64,000 nt of DNA from Amycolatopsis nigrescens CSC17Ta-90 (lineage in GTDB: Bacteria > Actinomycetota > Actinomycetes > Mycobacteriales > Pseudonocardiaceae), in contig NZ_ARVW01000001.1 in NCBI RefSeq assembly GCF_000384315.1, positions 2,675,746 through 2,739,745 of the forward strand, written 5' to 3'. The translations under genes and the position numbers were made by a program. Each line of letters starts with the position of its first letter. Position 1 is the first letter of the stretch. Under the pieces are notes generated by a model, which saw nothing but the letters and a program-made list of their open reading frames with translations, made no database searches and was not told the origin of the DNA. Below, piece by piece: positions 32,718-41,562 of the stretch.

Positions 32718-33193
32718 CAGCTGCTCACCTCCTGGCTGGACCTGGCGGGGCGCCGCATGGTGAACGCGTCCGCCCCGGATGGCTGGTAGTAGCGCTTCCG
32801 CAGCCCGACACGAGCGAACCCGTGGCGGTCGTAAAGCGCGAGCGCGGCCTGGTTGTCCGTGCGCACTTCGAGGAAGACCGGTGCGTCCAGCTCGTCGGCA
32901 CGGGCGAGCAGGGCGCCGAGCAGCGCGGTGCCGATGCCCTGGCCCTGACAGGCCGGGTCCACCGCGATGGTGTGCACGCTGGCTTCGAACTCGCCGAAAT
33001 GACGGCCGACCACGGCCAGCCCCGCATAGCCGGCGAGCTCGACCTCCTCGGTGCGCGCGGCGAGGTAGTAGCCACCGGCGTCCAACTCCGAGTGGAACGC
33101 ACGTGAGCTCCACGGGTCGTCACCGGCGAACAGTTCCCGCTCGATCTCCACACAGCGGCGAATATCCTTACGCCGCAACGGTTCCAGCTTCAC
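32717..33193 (-). CDS. rimI: Ribosomal protein S18-type alanine N-acetyltransferase RimI
   Basis: A 158-residue GNAT acetyltransferase. The acetyl-CoA loop is [16 protein letters not shown], with [20 protein letters not shown] downstream. The GTG at 33193 (with [13 protein letters not shown]) overlaps the tsaB stop in GTGA. Same operon as tsaB and tsaD, as in mycobacteria. Its substrate may be S18 or another N terminus. Confidence 0.9.
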   Translation of the reverse strand: MKLEPLRRKDIRRCVEIERELFAGDDPWSSRAFHSELDAGGYYLAARTEEVELAGYAGLAVVGRHFGEFEASVHTIAVDPACQGQGIGTALLGALLARADELDAPVFLEVRTDNQAALALYDRHGFARVGLRKRYYQPSGADAFTMRRPARSSQEVSS

Positions 33194-33864
33194 GATGCGG
33201 TCACCTTCTTCGGCGCGCCCGGTTCGGTCGCGTCCGGGCGGCGCAGGTACAACGGGGTGAGCGGGGCCGGTTCCCGGCCGGCCAGCAGGCCGGGCCGCGC
33301 GACCGCGACCAGCCCGGCGGGGCCGGGGAAAGACGGCTCGGACACGCGCAGGCCCAGTGTCCCCAACGTCTCCGCGTACTGGCGGGCACCGTCCCCCACG
33401 GCCAGTCTTGCTGCGGTAGCCAGTTCGGCCGGGCGCTGTACCTGCGGCCCGTCCGTGCGAACGCCGTCGGCGTCGTACGCGGCCCAGTACACCTCGCGCC
33501 GCCGCGCGTCGGTCAGCACCAGGAACGGCTCGCCTGCCGGCACTTCGGCCGCGATCGCGTCCAGCCCGCAGACCGGGTGCACCGGGATGCCGAGGCCGTG
33601 CCCGAGTGCCGCGGCGGTGGCCATCCCGGCGCGCAGCCCGGTGAACGGGCCGGGCCCAACGCCGCACACGATGGCGTCCAGCTCGGTCAGTGCCACGCCG
33701 GACTCGGCGGCCGCGTCCAGGATGTGCGGAGTCAACAGCTCGCCGTGGGCCCGCGCGTCGAGCGTCACGCGGGTGGCGGTGATCCGGGTGACCTCGTCAC
33801 CCGTCAGCGTCGCGATGCCCGCGGTGACCGCGGGGGTCGAGGTGTCGATGGCGAGTACTAGCAC
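33190..33864 (-). CDS. tsaB: tRNA t6A partner protein TsaB
   Basis: A 224-residue Kae1-like protein, partner of TsaD. AIDTSTPAVTAGIA and GVGPGPFTGLRAGMATA match TsaB. The GTG at 33864 is probably leaderless: TACGCT lies six bases before it, the same spacing as for choD. First gene of tsaB-rimI-tsaD; tsaE is separated by about 3.5 kb of inserted genes. Confidence 0.92.
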   Translation of the reverse strand: MLVLAIDTSTPAVTAGIATLTGDEVTRITATRVTLDARAHGELLTPHILDAAAESGVALTELDAIVCGVGPGPFTGLRAGMATAAALGHGLGIPVHPVCGLDAIAAEVPAGEPFLVLTDARRREVYWAAYDADGVRTDGPQVQRPAELATAARLAVGDGARQYAETLGTLGLRVSEPSFPGPAGLVAVARPGLLAGREPAPLTPLYLRRPDATEPGAPKKVTAS

Positions 33865-34034
33865 GTTTCGAGCGTACGACCAGTGTTCAGCGGCCGGCAC
33901 GCAACCCGTATGGGGCACAGACGTCTTTTAAGGGTGAGAGGTTGGCAAAGACCAAGAGGGGGTCGCCAATCGATCACCATCTGCCCCGGCCGGGCCTTTT
34001 GACACCTTCGATCAAGAAAGGAAGAGATCAGATC

Positions 34035-34433
34035 ATGAACGTGGCAAGGAAGGCATTCATCTCCCTTTCTGTGGCCGGCATCACCGCGGCCGGAGTACTG
34101 GCGGGGGGCGGCATCGCGTCGGCCGAATCCGGCGCTTACCTGGAGCTGGACCGGACCACGGTGGCGCAGGGCGAGACGGTGAACGTGCTCGCCAGGTGCG
34201 ACACCGGTGAGGCGCTGAACCTGGTCGGCTCGGAGGCCTTCGCGCCGACCGGGCAGGACGGTCCGTACGAGGGCAACGGCGGCGTCGCCGTCTTCACCAG
34301 GGAGGTGGCCGGCAACCTGGAGGGCCAGGCCGGCATCCGGACCGACGTCGCGCCCGGCACGTACCGCGTGACCGAGCGCTGCGGCGGCGGCAACGCCGGC
34401 GGTGTCGACATCACCGTGCTCCCCGCCTCCTGA
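34035..34433 (+). CDS. Small secreted protein of unknown function
   Basis: A 132-residue protein with a signal peptide (MNVARKAFISLSVAGITAAG, cleaved near IASAE), then about 100 residues, probably beta-rich, with two cysteines (VLARCDTG and VTERCGGG) likely joined by a disulfide. It resembles small Ig-like secreted proteins common in actinomycetes. AAGGAAGAG precedes the ATG at 34035. It is followed by a very strong hairpin. It starts the block that splits tsaB from tsaE. Confidence 0.8.
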   Translation: MNVARKAFISLSVAGITAAGVLAGGGIASAESGAYLELDRTTVAQGETVNVLARCDTGEALNLVGSEAFAPTGQDGPYEGNGGVAVFTREVAGNLEGQAGIRTDVAPGTYRVTERCGGGNAGGVDITVLPAS

Positions 34434-34447
34434 CCGACCTGATCGTC

Positions 34448-34496
34448 CGTGAAGGGCACCTTGCCTACTTTGAAGGTAGGCAAGGTGCCCTTCACG
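34448..34496. terminator. 21-bp perfect hairpin after the small secreted protein
   Basis: CGTGAAGGGCACC with TTGCCTAC forms one 21-base arm (34448-34468); the complementary arm is 34476-34496, and the 7-base loop is TTTGAAG. It lies 12 bases after the stop codon. No U tract follows, but the stem is strong enough to halt transcription or protect the RNA end. Confidence 0.8.
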
Positions 34497-34612
34497 ACAT
34501 GTGCGCGTTGATCACGACACGTTCTCCAGGCAACGGGGGTCCCGCGGAGGCATCATGGTCGCGGGGTGTGGCCCGCCTCATCCCGCCACCCCACCGGCGA
34601 GGAGGCCCGAGC

Positions 34613-36055
34613 GTGACTGATCGGTTGTTCCCGGCATTGGCCGGCCGAACGGATAAAGCGGCACTGGTCTTCGGGGATTCGTCCCTGAGCTACGCCGAGC
34701 TGGCCGGAGCGGCCGGATCGCTGGCGGACCGGATCCGCGCCGCGGCCCCGTCCGGCCGGGTAGCCGTGTGGGCGACGCCGAGCATCCAAACCAGCGTCGC
34801 GGTGGTCGCCGCGCTGCTGGCCGGAGTGCCCGCGGTGCCGGTCAACCCGAAGATCGGCGAGCGCGAGCTGGAGCACATCACGCACGACAGCGAGCCGTCG
34901 CTGGTACTCACCGCACCGGGCGCCGAACTGCCGCCCACGCTGGCCGCGCTGCCCCGCGAGAACGTCACCCTGACCGGTGCCGCGGCGGAACTGCCCGCGG
35001 AACCGGCTGCCGAGGCACCCGCCCTGATCGTCTACACCTCCGGCACCACCGGCCCGCCCAAGGGCGTGGTGCTCCCCCGCCGGGCCATCGCCAGCACCCT
35101 GGACGCGCTCGAGGACGCCTGGCAGTGGACCGCGGACGACGTGCTCGTGCACGCGCTCCCGCTGTTCCACGTGCACGGTCTGATCCTGGGCATCCTCGGC
35201 CCCCTGCGCCGCGGCGGCACCGTGCGCCATCTCGGCCGTTTCTCCACCGAAGCGGTCACCCGCGAGCTGTCCGGACCGGGCACGATGATGTTCGGCGTGC
35301 CGACCATGTACCACCGGATCGCCGGCGAGGTCGCCGACAACGCGGAGCTTTCGGCGGCGCTCGGCTCGGCGCGGCTGCTGGTGTCCGGTTCGGCCGCGCT
35401 GCCCGTGCACGACCACCAGCGGATCACCGCGGCGACCGGGCAGCAGGTGGTGGAGCGCTACGGGATGACCGAGACGCTGATGAACACCAGCGTGCGCGCG
35501 GACGCCGAACGCAAGCCCGGCTCGGTCGGGGTGCCGCTGCCGGGGGTCGAGGTGCGGCTGGCCGACGAGTCCGGCGGAGTGATCGAAACTTCGGATGGGG
35601 AGGCCGTCGGCGAGATCCAGGTGCGCGGTCCGAACCTGTTCACCGAATACCTGAACCGGCCCGACGCCACCGCCGCGGTCTTCGACGACGGCTGGTTCCG
35701 CACCGGCGACATGGCGACCAGGGATGCCGACGGCTACCTGCGCATCGTGGGCCGCAAGGCGACCGACCTGATCAAGAGCGGCGGCTACAAGATCGGCGCC
35801 GGCGAGATCGAGAACGCGCTGCTGGAGCACCCGGCCGTCGCCGAGGCGGCGGTGACCGGGGAACCGGACCCGGACCTCGGTGAGCGGATCGTCGCCTGGA
35901 TCGTGCCGTCCGGTCCAGCGCCCACCGGCGACGAACTCGCCGACCACGTCGCGAAACTGCTCACCCCGCACAAGCGTCCCCGGGTCGTCCGGTTCCTGGA
36001 GTCCTTGCCCCGCAACGATATGGGCAAGGTCATGAAGCGTTCGCTGAACGGCTGA
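34613..36055 (+). CDS. matB: Malonyl-CoA synthetase-like acyl-CoA ligase (MatB type)
   Basis: About 480 residues of the ANL adenylating family. The phosphate loop is YTSGTTGPPKGVVLPRRA, followed by LPLFHVHGLILGILGP, ERYGMTETLMNTSV, the hinge FRTGDMATRD and the catalytic Lys in NDMGKVMKRSL. It resembles Streptomyces MatB along its whole length, so malonate or methylmalonate activation to the CoA thioester is the probable reaction. The GTG at 34613 follows GAGGAGG. It ends two bases before the fused carboxyltransferase gene, forming an operon. Confidence 0.85.
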   Translation: MTDRLFPALAGRTDKAALVFGDSSLSYAELAGAAGSLADRIRAAAPSGRVAVWATPSIQTSVAVVAALLAGVPAVPVNPKIGERELEHITHDSEPSLVLTAPGAELPPTLAALPRENVTLTGAAAELPAEPAAEAPALIVYTSGTTGPPKGVVLPRRAIASTLDALEDAWQWTADDVLVHALPLFHVHGLILGILGPLRRGGTVRHLGRFSTEAVTRELSGPGTMMFGVPTMYHRIAGEVADNAELSAALGSARLLVSGSAALPVHDHQRITAATGQQVVERYGMTETLMNTSVRADAERKPGSVGVPLPGVEVRLADESGGVIETSDGEAVGEIQVRGPNLFTEYLNRPDATAAVFDDGWFRTGDMATRDADGYLRIVGRKATDLIKSGGYKIGAGEIENALLEHPAVAEAAVTGEPDPDLGERIVAWIVPSGPAPTGDELADHVAKLLTPHKRPRVVRFLESLPRNDMGKVMKRSLNG

Positions 36056-36057
36056 GC

Positions 36058-37401
36058 ATGGCTGAGCGGCTGTCCGCGCGCAAGATCATCGAGGCGGTTT
36101 CGAGCGGGTTCACCGAGCTCACCGCGGTCGATCCAGTGGAGTCCACTGCGGATGGGCCGATCGGCTGGCTCGGCTACGACGACGCCAGGCGGCGAGCCGC
36201 CGAGCGGACCGGCGAACGCGAGTCGGTGGTCTGCGGAGTGGCCGACGTCGGCGGGGTGACCGCGATGCTGATCGCGTTCGAGTTCGGTTATCTCGGCGGT
36301 TCGATCGGCGGGCGGACCGGCGACCTGCTCGAAGCCGCGCACGTCCGGGCCCGCGAGCTGGGCGTGCCGGTGGTCTCGCTGGTCGCCACCGGCGGCAGCC
36401 GGATGCAGGAGGGCATGCGGGCGTTGTCGCAGTTGCAGCGCATCGCCCGGCAGTCGGCGCTGACCAGGGCCGCCGGGCTGCCGCAGCTGTCCGTGCTGCG
36501 CGATCCGGCGACCGGGGGCGGCTGGGCGACGCTCGGTGCCGGCGCCGACGTCACGCTGGCCCTGCCCGGCGCCCAGGTCGGTTTCGCCGGTTCGCGGGTG
36601 CGCCCGGATGGCGACCCGCACGCCTACACCGCCGAGGGGCAGTGGGAGTCCGGCCTGGTCGACCAGCTCGTCGACCAGGCGGACCTGCCGGAGGCGCTGC
36701 ACCGCTGGCTGACGCTGCTCACCGGCGGTGGCGGGCCAGCACCCGAGCCGCCCGCGGCGCTGGGCGAGGCCGAGCTGCCGCGGTCCGGCTGGGACGCGGT
36801 CCAGCGGGCCCGCGCGCCGGGGCGGCCGCGGGCCGATGCCTACCTGGACTTCTACTTCGACTGGCGCGAGAACATCAGTGGTGACCGCAGCGGCGGCCGG
36901 GACGACGGGGTGCGGTGCGGGTTCGGGTTCCGCGACGGCCACGCGATCGCGTACGCGGCGCAATGCGGCACCGCCACCCGGCCGTCCGGGTTCCGCACCG
37001 CGGCCAGGCTGGTCCACCTCGCCGACCGGTTCGGCATCCCGGTGCTGACCTTCGTGGACACGCCGGGCGCGGCCAACGAAGGGGCAGCGGAGAGCGCCGG
37101 TGCCGGTCCGGCGATCGGCCAGCTGTTCGCCGCGATGGGCGGGGCCGCGGTGCCGATCACGACTCTCGTCATCGGCGAAGGCGGCTCCGGCGGCGCACTG
37201 GCCTTCGCCGCAGCGGGCCGGACCTGGGTCACGCCGGACAGCTACTTCTCGGTCACGTCCCCGGAAGCCGCGGCCGCCATCCTCAAACGCGACTCAACCG
37301 AAGTCCCCGCTACCGCGAACCAGCTTCGGTTACGCCCCCAAGACCTCGTCGACCTCGGCGTCGCCACCGCCATCGTCCCCCCTGCCCCCGAGCGCGTTTA
37401 G
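36058..37401 (+). CDS. Fused beta/alpha carboxyltransferase (AccD-AccA-like)
   Basis: A 447-residue protein with an AccD-like half (VVSLVATGGSRMQEGMRALS, LPQLSVLRDPATGGGWATLG) and an AccA-like half (LTFVDTPGAANEG, TLVIGEGGSGGALAFA). The zinc-ribbon of AccD is absent. There is no biotin carboxylase or carrier gene nearby. Directly after matB it may carboxylate acetyl-CoA with partners encoded elsewhere, or decarboxylate malonyl-CoA in the manner of MdcDE. The stop codon TAG (37399-37401) lies within a palindromic repeat, giving the C terminus ERV. Confidence 0.8.
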   Translation: MAERLSARKIIEAVSSGFTELTAVDPVESTADGPIGWLGYDDARRRAAERTGERESVVCGVADVGGVTAMLIAFEFGYLGGSIGGRTGDLLEAAHVRARELGVPVVSLVATGGSRMQEGMRALSQLQRIARQSALTRAAGLPQLSVLRDPATGGGWATLGAGADVTLALPGAQVGFAGSRVRPDGDPHAYTAEGQWESGLVDQLVDQADLPEALHRWLTLLTGGGGPAPEPPAALGEAELPRSGWDAVQRARAPGRPRADAYLDFYFDWRENISGDRSGGRDDGVRCGFGFRDGHAIAYAAQCGTATRPSGFRTAARLVHLADRFGIPVLTFVDTPGAANEGAAESAGAGPAIGQLFAAMGGAAVPITTLVIGEGGSGGALAFAAAGRTWVTPDSYFSVTSPEAAAAILKRDSTEVPATANQLRLRPQDLVDLGVATAIVPPAPERV

Positions 37402-37417
37402 CGGGCTAAACGCGCTC
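37390..37417 (+). repeat. Dispersed palindrome copy supplying stops to both flanking genes
   Basis: The 28-base perfect form. On the + strand its TAG (37399-37401) ends the carboxyltransferase; on the - strand its TAG (37408-37406) ends tsaE. Both proteins end in Glu-Arg-Val, encoded by the repeat arm. Confidence 0.97.
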
Positions 37418-37861
37418 GGCGAGGCGGGTGGCCCAGGTGCCGTGGGGCTCGAAGGTGGCGAGGCGGACATCGTCGGGGCGGCGCTCGAGGCGGACCAGCA
37501 GGTGGTCCTCGGACAGCCGCTCGGCCATACCCTCACCCCACTCCACGACCACCGCGGACCGCTCCAGATCGGAGTCGAGGTCGAGGTCGTCCAGCTGCGA
37601 CAGGTCACCGCCGAGCCGGTATGCGTCCACATGCACCAGCCCGACACCCCGCGCCCCCGCCGGATGCACCCTGGCGATCACGAACGTCGGCGAGCTCACC
37701 CGCCCGGACACCCCGAGCCCCTCGGCGATCCCTCGGGTCAGCACGGTCTTGCCCGCCCCGAGCGGACCGGCCAGCAGCACCAGGTCGCCGGCCGCCAGCT
37801 CGGCGCCCAGCGCCCGGCCGAACCGGACGGTGTCCTCCTCCGCCGGAAGTTCGACGCTCAT
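37406..37861 (-). CDS. tsaE: tRNA t6A ATPase subunit TsaE
   Basis: A 151-residue P-loop ATPase: LAGPLGAGKTVLTRGIAEGL. It drives the TsaB-TsaD-TsaE cycle in t6A synthesis. The ATG at 37861 overlaps the stop of the hydrolase gene (ATGA). The last three residues and the stop come from the palindromic repeat. Confidence 0.93.
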   Translation of the reverse strand: MSVELPAEEDTVRFGRALGAELAAGDLVLLAGPLGAGKTVLTRGIAEGLGVSGRVSSPTFVIARVHPAGARGVGLVHVDAYRLGGDLSQLDDLDLDSDLERSAVVVEWGEGMAERLSEDHLLVRLERRPDDVRLATFEPHGTWATRLAERV

Positions 37862-38958
37862 CGGCGCAACCACCACCAGGGCCTCCGCGACTCGCCGTCC
37901 ACACCACCGCACCGCTGCAGCAGGTCGATCAGATGACTGTTCACCAGCTCCGGCTGCTCGAGCTGGACCATGTGCCCGGCGTGCCGCACCCTGACCAGCT
38001 CCGCGTCCGGCAGCTCGGCGGCCATCCGCTCGGCGTGCGAGAACGGGGTGATCCGGTCCGAGTCCGCCCCGATCACCAGCACATGCGCGTACTTCAGCCC
38101 GGCCAGCGCGGCGTACCGGTTGTGGCTGCCGAGCGTGTCGATGAAGTTGACCAGCCCGCGCACCGGGGTCACCGCGAGCATCTCCAGCATGAAATCCACC
38201 AGCCGCGAGCTGACGTCACGGTCACCGAACGCCAACCGCCGCACCGCCTGCCTGGTCAGTTGGCCACCGGCCGCGCGGACGAACTCCACCAGCCCCGGCT
38301 GCCAGCCGGCCAGCCCACCGACACCTCTGGTCAGCGGGTTGTACTTGGACAGCAGGCTCCGGGACAAGCCGGTACCGCCCACCTCACCGGCCGCGGTCGC
38401 CAGGAACGCCACCCCGCGCACCCGCTCGCGGAACAGGTCCGGGTACTTCTGCGCCAGCTCCATCAGCACCATGCCGCCCATGGAATGTCCCATCAGGACC
38501 AGCGGCCCGTCCGGCGCGACCGCGCGCAGCACCGAATGCAGGTCGTCGGCGAGCCGTTCGATGGTGCTGTTCTCCTGCGACGCCGGCCCGGACAGCCCGT
38601 GACCCCGGTGGTCGTAGTACACCTGTCGCACCCGCGGCAACATCAGCGAGGCCAGATCACGCCGCTGGAAATGCCAGCTGAGCTGGGAAAGCGCGAAACC
38701 GTGCACGCCGACCACGGTCAGCTCCGGCTCTCCGCCGTCCGCCGGGTCGATTTCGGAGACCGCCAGCGGGGTGCCGTCGTCCGCGGCCACCGTCGACGTG
38801 CGATCCGCCTTCAGCTCGCCCAGCGGCTCGTCCACCAGCGGGTCCGCCCCGAGCCGCCGCTGCTGGGTGGCGATCGCAATCGCGGCGGCCGCGGTGCCGG
38901 TGGCGACCGCGCCGACACCGCCGAGAATGGCCAGCAGCCGGCGCGAAGGGGCCGGCAT
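37858..38958 (-). CDS. Alpha/beta hydrolase with N-terminal signal anchor
   Basis: A 366-residue protein with an N-terminal hydrophobic helix (LLAILGGVGAVATGTAAAAIAIA) and an alpha/beta hydrolase domain: the HG oxyanion turn in VVGVHGFAL, DHRGHGLSG, the nucleophile Ser in MGHSMGGMV, an Asp in VIGADSDRI and the catalytic His in VRHAGHMVQ. Substrate unknown; probably an esterase or lipase at the membrane. The ATG at 38958 follows GGGGAGGACGGCTG and overlaps the alr stop by one base. Operon alr-hydrolase-tsaE. Confidence 0.87.
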   Translation of the reverse strand: MPAPSRRLLAILGGVGAVATGTAAAAIAIATQQRRLGADPLVDEPLGELKADRTSTVAADDGTPLAVSEIDPADGGEPELTVVGVHGFALSQLSWHFQRRDLASLMLPRVRQVYYDHRGHGLSGPASQENSTIERLADDLHSVLRAVAPDGPLVLMGHSMGGMVLMELAQKYPDLFRERVRGVAFLATAAGEVGGTGLSRSLLSKYNPLTRGVGGLAGWQPGLVEFVRAAGGQLTRQAVRRLAFGDRDVSSRLVDFMLEMLAVTPVRGLVNFIDTLGSHNRYAALAGLKYAHVLVIGADSDRITPFSHAERMAAELPDAELVRVRHAGHMVQLEQPELVNSHLIDLLQRCGGVDGESRRPWWWLRR

Positions 38959-40076
38959 CAGCCGTCCTCCCCGAGATAGCGGCGACGCACCCGCGGCCGG
39001 TACATCCCGGTGACGATCTCGTAGTCGATGGTGCCCATACCGTCCGCCCACTCCCGCGCGGTCGGGCCGCCGTCGGCACCGGCTCCGAACAGCACCACCT
39101 CAGCACCGATCTCCGGCTCGTCGTCCCCGCAGTCCACCACGAACTGGTCCATGCAGATCCGCCCGGCCACCGGCCGCCGCCTGCCGCCGAGCCAGACGCT
39201 CATCCGGCCGGACAGCCCACGCGGCACACCGTCCGCGTACCCGGCGGGCACCAGCGCCAGCGTGGTGTCCCTGTCCGCGGTCCAAGTGTGTCCATAAGAG
39301 ACGGACTCACCCGCGGCGATCCGTTTGGTGAGCACGACCATCGAGCGGAAAGTCATCGCCGGCCGCAGATCTTCCCGCTGTGGCACCGGATTCAGCCCGT
39401 ACATGGCGATCCCGGTCCGCACCAGGTCGAAGTGCAGATCCGGCCGCGTCAGCGTGGCAGCGGAGTTCGCCAAGTGGCGCAACGGGTTCAGCCCGGCGTC
39501 CAGAGCGATCTCGTAGGCCGACCGGAATCGCTCCGCCTGCGCGTCGATCGACGGATGGCCCGGCTCGTCCGCGCAGGCGAGATGCGACCAGATGGCCACC
39601 ACCTCCACATCGGGCTCCGCGGCGGCCGCCTTGACCAGCACCGGCCAGCCCGACGGCGGGCAGCCGTTGCGCGACAGCCCGGTGTCGATCTTGAGATGCA
39701 CCCGTGCGCGACGGCCTGCCCGACCGGCCGCGGCGGCCACCCTGGCCAGTTCGGCGGGCGAGCTGACGCCGAGGTCGATGTCCGCGGCGATCCCCGGCTC
39801 GAAGTCGACGCCGGGCGCGTTGAGCCAGCTGAACAAGCGGGCGGTGATCCCGGCCTCGCGCAGGACCAGCGCCTCGGCCAGCGAGCAGGCGCCAAGCCAG
39901 CTCGCACCGGCCGCCACCGCAGCACGGGCCACCGGCAGCGCACCGTGCCCGTAGCCGTCGCCCTTGACCACGGCCATCGTCTCCGCGCCGGGCGCACGAC
40001 CGGCCAGCAGGGCCACGTTGTGCCGGATCGCGCCCAGGTCGATGACGGTCTCGGCGGGTGCAGGAAAGGAAGTCAT
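38958..40076 (-). CDS. alr: Alanine racemase
   Basis: A 372-residue PLP enzyme interconverting L- and D-alanine for peptidoglycan. The PLP lysine lies in AVVKGDGYGHGAL, the second-domain motif is RICMDQFVVDCGD, and SYGHTWTAD precedes it. Active-site residues of both domains are in place and the length is normal. The ATG at 40076 is chosen. It heads the operon with the hydrolase and tsaE, as Rv3423c-Rv3422c in M. tuberculosis. Confidence 0.96.
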   Translation of the reverse strand: MTSFPAPAETVIDLGAIRHNVALLAGRAPGAETMAVVKGDGYGHGALPVARAAVAAGASWLGACSLAEALVLREAGITARLFSWLNAPGVDFEPGIAADIDLGVSSPAELARVAAAAGRAGRRARVHLKIDTGLSRNGCPPSGWPVLVKAAAAEPDVEVVAIWSHLACADEPGHPSIDAQAERFRSAYEIALDAGLNPLRHLANSAATLTRPDLHFDLVRTGIAMYGLNPVPQREDLRPAMTFRSMVVLTKRIAAGESVSYGHTWTADRDTTLALVPAGYADGVPRGLSGRMSVWLGGRRRPVAGRICMDQFVVDCGDDEPEIGAEVVLFGAGADGGPTAREWADGMGTIDYEIVTGMYRPRVRRRYLGEDG

Positions 40077-40125
40077 AACGACCACGATTTTCCCATAGCG
40101 CCGGGTAGCACGGTCCGCCCGCCGG

Positions 40126-41562
40126 TCATTCCTCCCGGGAAACGTCGTGCAACAGCTCCCTGGCCGCCAGATGCCGTTCCCGGACGCGCTCCCCTTCGGC
40201 GCGATCGGCACTCGCGGGTTCGGCCAGCTCGGCGCCGGCGTTCGCCGCCCAGTCGGGCGGTTCCTTCGTCCCGCCCAGCGCCCAGGCGGCCTGCCGGGCC
40301 GCACCGAGGGCGACGTGCTCACCGGGTTCCGGCACGACCACCGGCACGCCGAACACGATCGGCGCCACCGCCCGCACGCTGGCGGACTGCGCAGCGCCGC
40401 CGATGAGCAGCACCCGGCGGACCGTGATGCCATGCCTGCGGACCGCGTCCAGACCGGCCGCCAGCCCGCACAGCATGCCCTCGACCGCGGCCCTGGCCAG
40501 GTTCTCCGGGGTCATGTTGGCCCGGCGCAGGCCGAACAGCGAGCCGCTGGCCTCGGGCAGGTTGGGCGTGCGCTCGCCGTCCAGGTACGGCAGCAGGGTG
40601 AGCCCGCCCGCGCCGGGCACAGCGGCCATCGCGAGCCGGTCCAGCTCGGCGAGGTCGACGTTCAGCATCGCGGCGGTGGCGGTCAGCACGCGGGCCGCGT
40701 TCAGCGTGCAGGCCAGCGGCAGGAACCGACCGGTGGCGTCGGCGAACCCGGCGACCGTGCCGGTCGGGTCCGCGGCCGCGGTGTCGCACACCCCGAACAC
40801 CGTGCCGCTGGTGCCCAGCGACACCACCACGTCGCCGGCACCGGCGGCCAGCGCGAGGGCGGCGGCCATGTTGTCCCCGGTACCGGCCGAGACGAGCCGG
40901 CCGTCCGCGGTGTACCCGGCGGCTTCGGCGGGGCCGAGCACCTTCGGCAACTCAGGGTCACGACCACCGAACGCATGCTTCAGGAAGTCCGGCCGGTAAG
41001 CGCCTTTAGCGGGCGAAAAGTAGCCGGTGCCCGAGGCGTCACCACGGTCGGTGACCGGGTCCGCGGTACCGCCGAGCAGCCGCCAGGTCAGCCAGTCGTG
41101 CGGCAGCATCACGCGCGCGACGCGGTCGGCCAGCTCTGGCTCGTGCTCCGCCATCCAACGCAGCTTCGTCACCGTGAAGCTGGCCACCGGCACCGAGCCG
41201 ACCGCCTCCGCCCAGGCGGCAGGCCCGCCCAGCTCGCCGGTCAGCTCCTCGGCGGCCTTGGCCGAGCGCGTGTCGTTCCACAGCAGCGCCGGCCGGACCA
41301 CCGCCCCGGCCGAATCCACCGTGACCATGCCGTGCTGCTGGCCACCGACACCGAGCGCCCGCACCCCCTCCAGCAGGCCGTCGGTGGCCTCCGTCAGCGC
41401 CCGCCACCACACTTCGGGGTCGACCTCGGTGGTGTCCGGATGCGCGGCCCGCCCGGTGCGCAGCACGGCACCGGTATCCCCGTCGCACACCACGACCTTG
41501 GTCGACTGGGTCGACGAGTCCACCCCGGCGACCAGCTTGCGGCCTTCAGCTGTCACGGTCAT
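40126..41562 (-). CDS. xylB: Xylulokinase
   Basis: A 478-residue FGGY-family carbohydrate kinase. VAGVDSSTQSTKVVV (phosphate 1), GVGGQQHGMV, LLWNDTRS and VVSLGTSGTVFG with LLIGGAAQSA are the family motifs. It phosphorylates D-xylulose to xylulose 5-phosphate. Its start overlaps the deoR gene by 17 bp. The dehydrogenase and DeoR upstream form the same operon, so D-xylulose probably arises from xylitol or arabitol. The stretch near 41000 (CTTTAGCGGGCG) resembles the window's palindrome by chance. Confidence 0.93.
   Translation of the reverse strand: MTVTAEGRKLVAGVDSSTQSTKVVVCDGDTGAVLRTGRAAHPDTTEVDPEVWWRALTEATDGLLEGVRALGVGGQQHGMVTVDSAGAVVRPALLWNDTRSAKAAEELTGELGGPAAWAEAVGSVPVASFTVTKLRWMAEHEPELADRVARVMLPHDWLTWRLLGGTADPVTDRGDASGTGYFSPAKGAYRPDFLKHAFGGRDPELPKVLGPAEAAGYTADGRLVSAGTGDNMAAALALAAGAGDVVVSLGTSGTVFGVCDTAAADPTGTVAGFADATGRFLPLACTLNAARVLTATAAMLNVDLAELDRLAMAAVPGAGGLTLLPYLDGERTPNLPEASGSLFGLRRANMTPENLARAAVEGMLCGLAAGLDAVRRHGITVRRVLLIGGAAQSASVRAVAPIVFGVPVVVPEPGEHVALGAARQAAWALGGTKEPPDWAANAGAELAEPASADRAEGERVRERHLAARELLHDVSREE

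Noticed and set aside
40994..41022. CTTTAGCGGGCG in xylB, similar to the palindrome
   Set aside because: It lacks the second half-site, and the sequence encodes the conserved GTGYFSPAKGAYR segment of xylulokinases, so it is explained by the protein.
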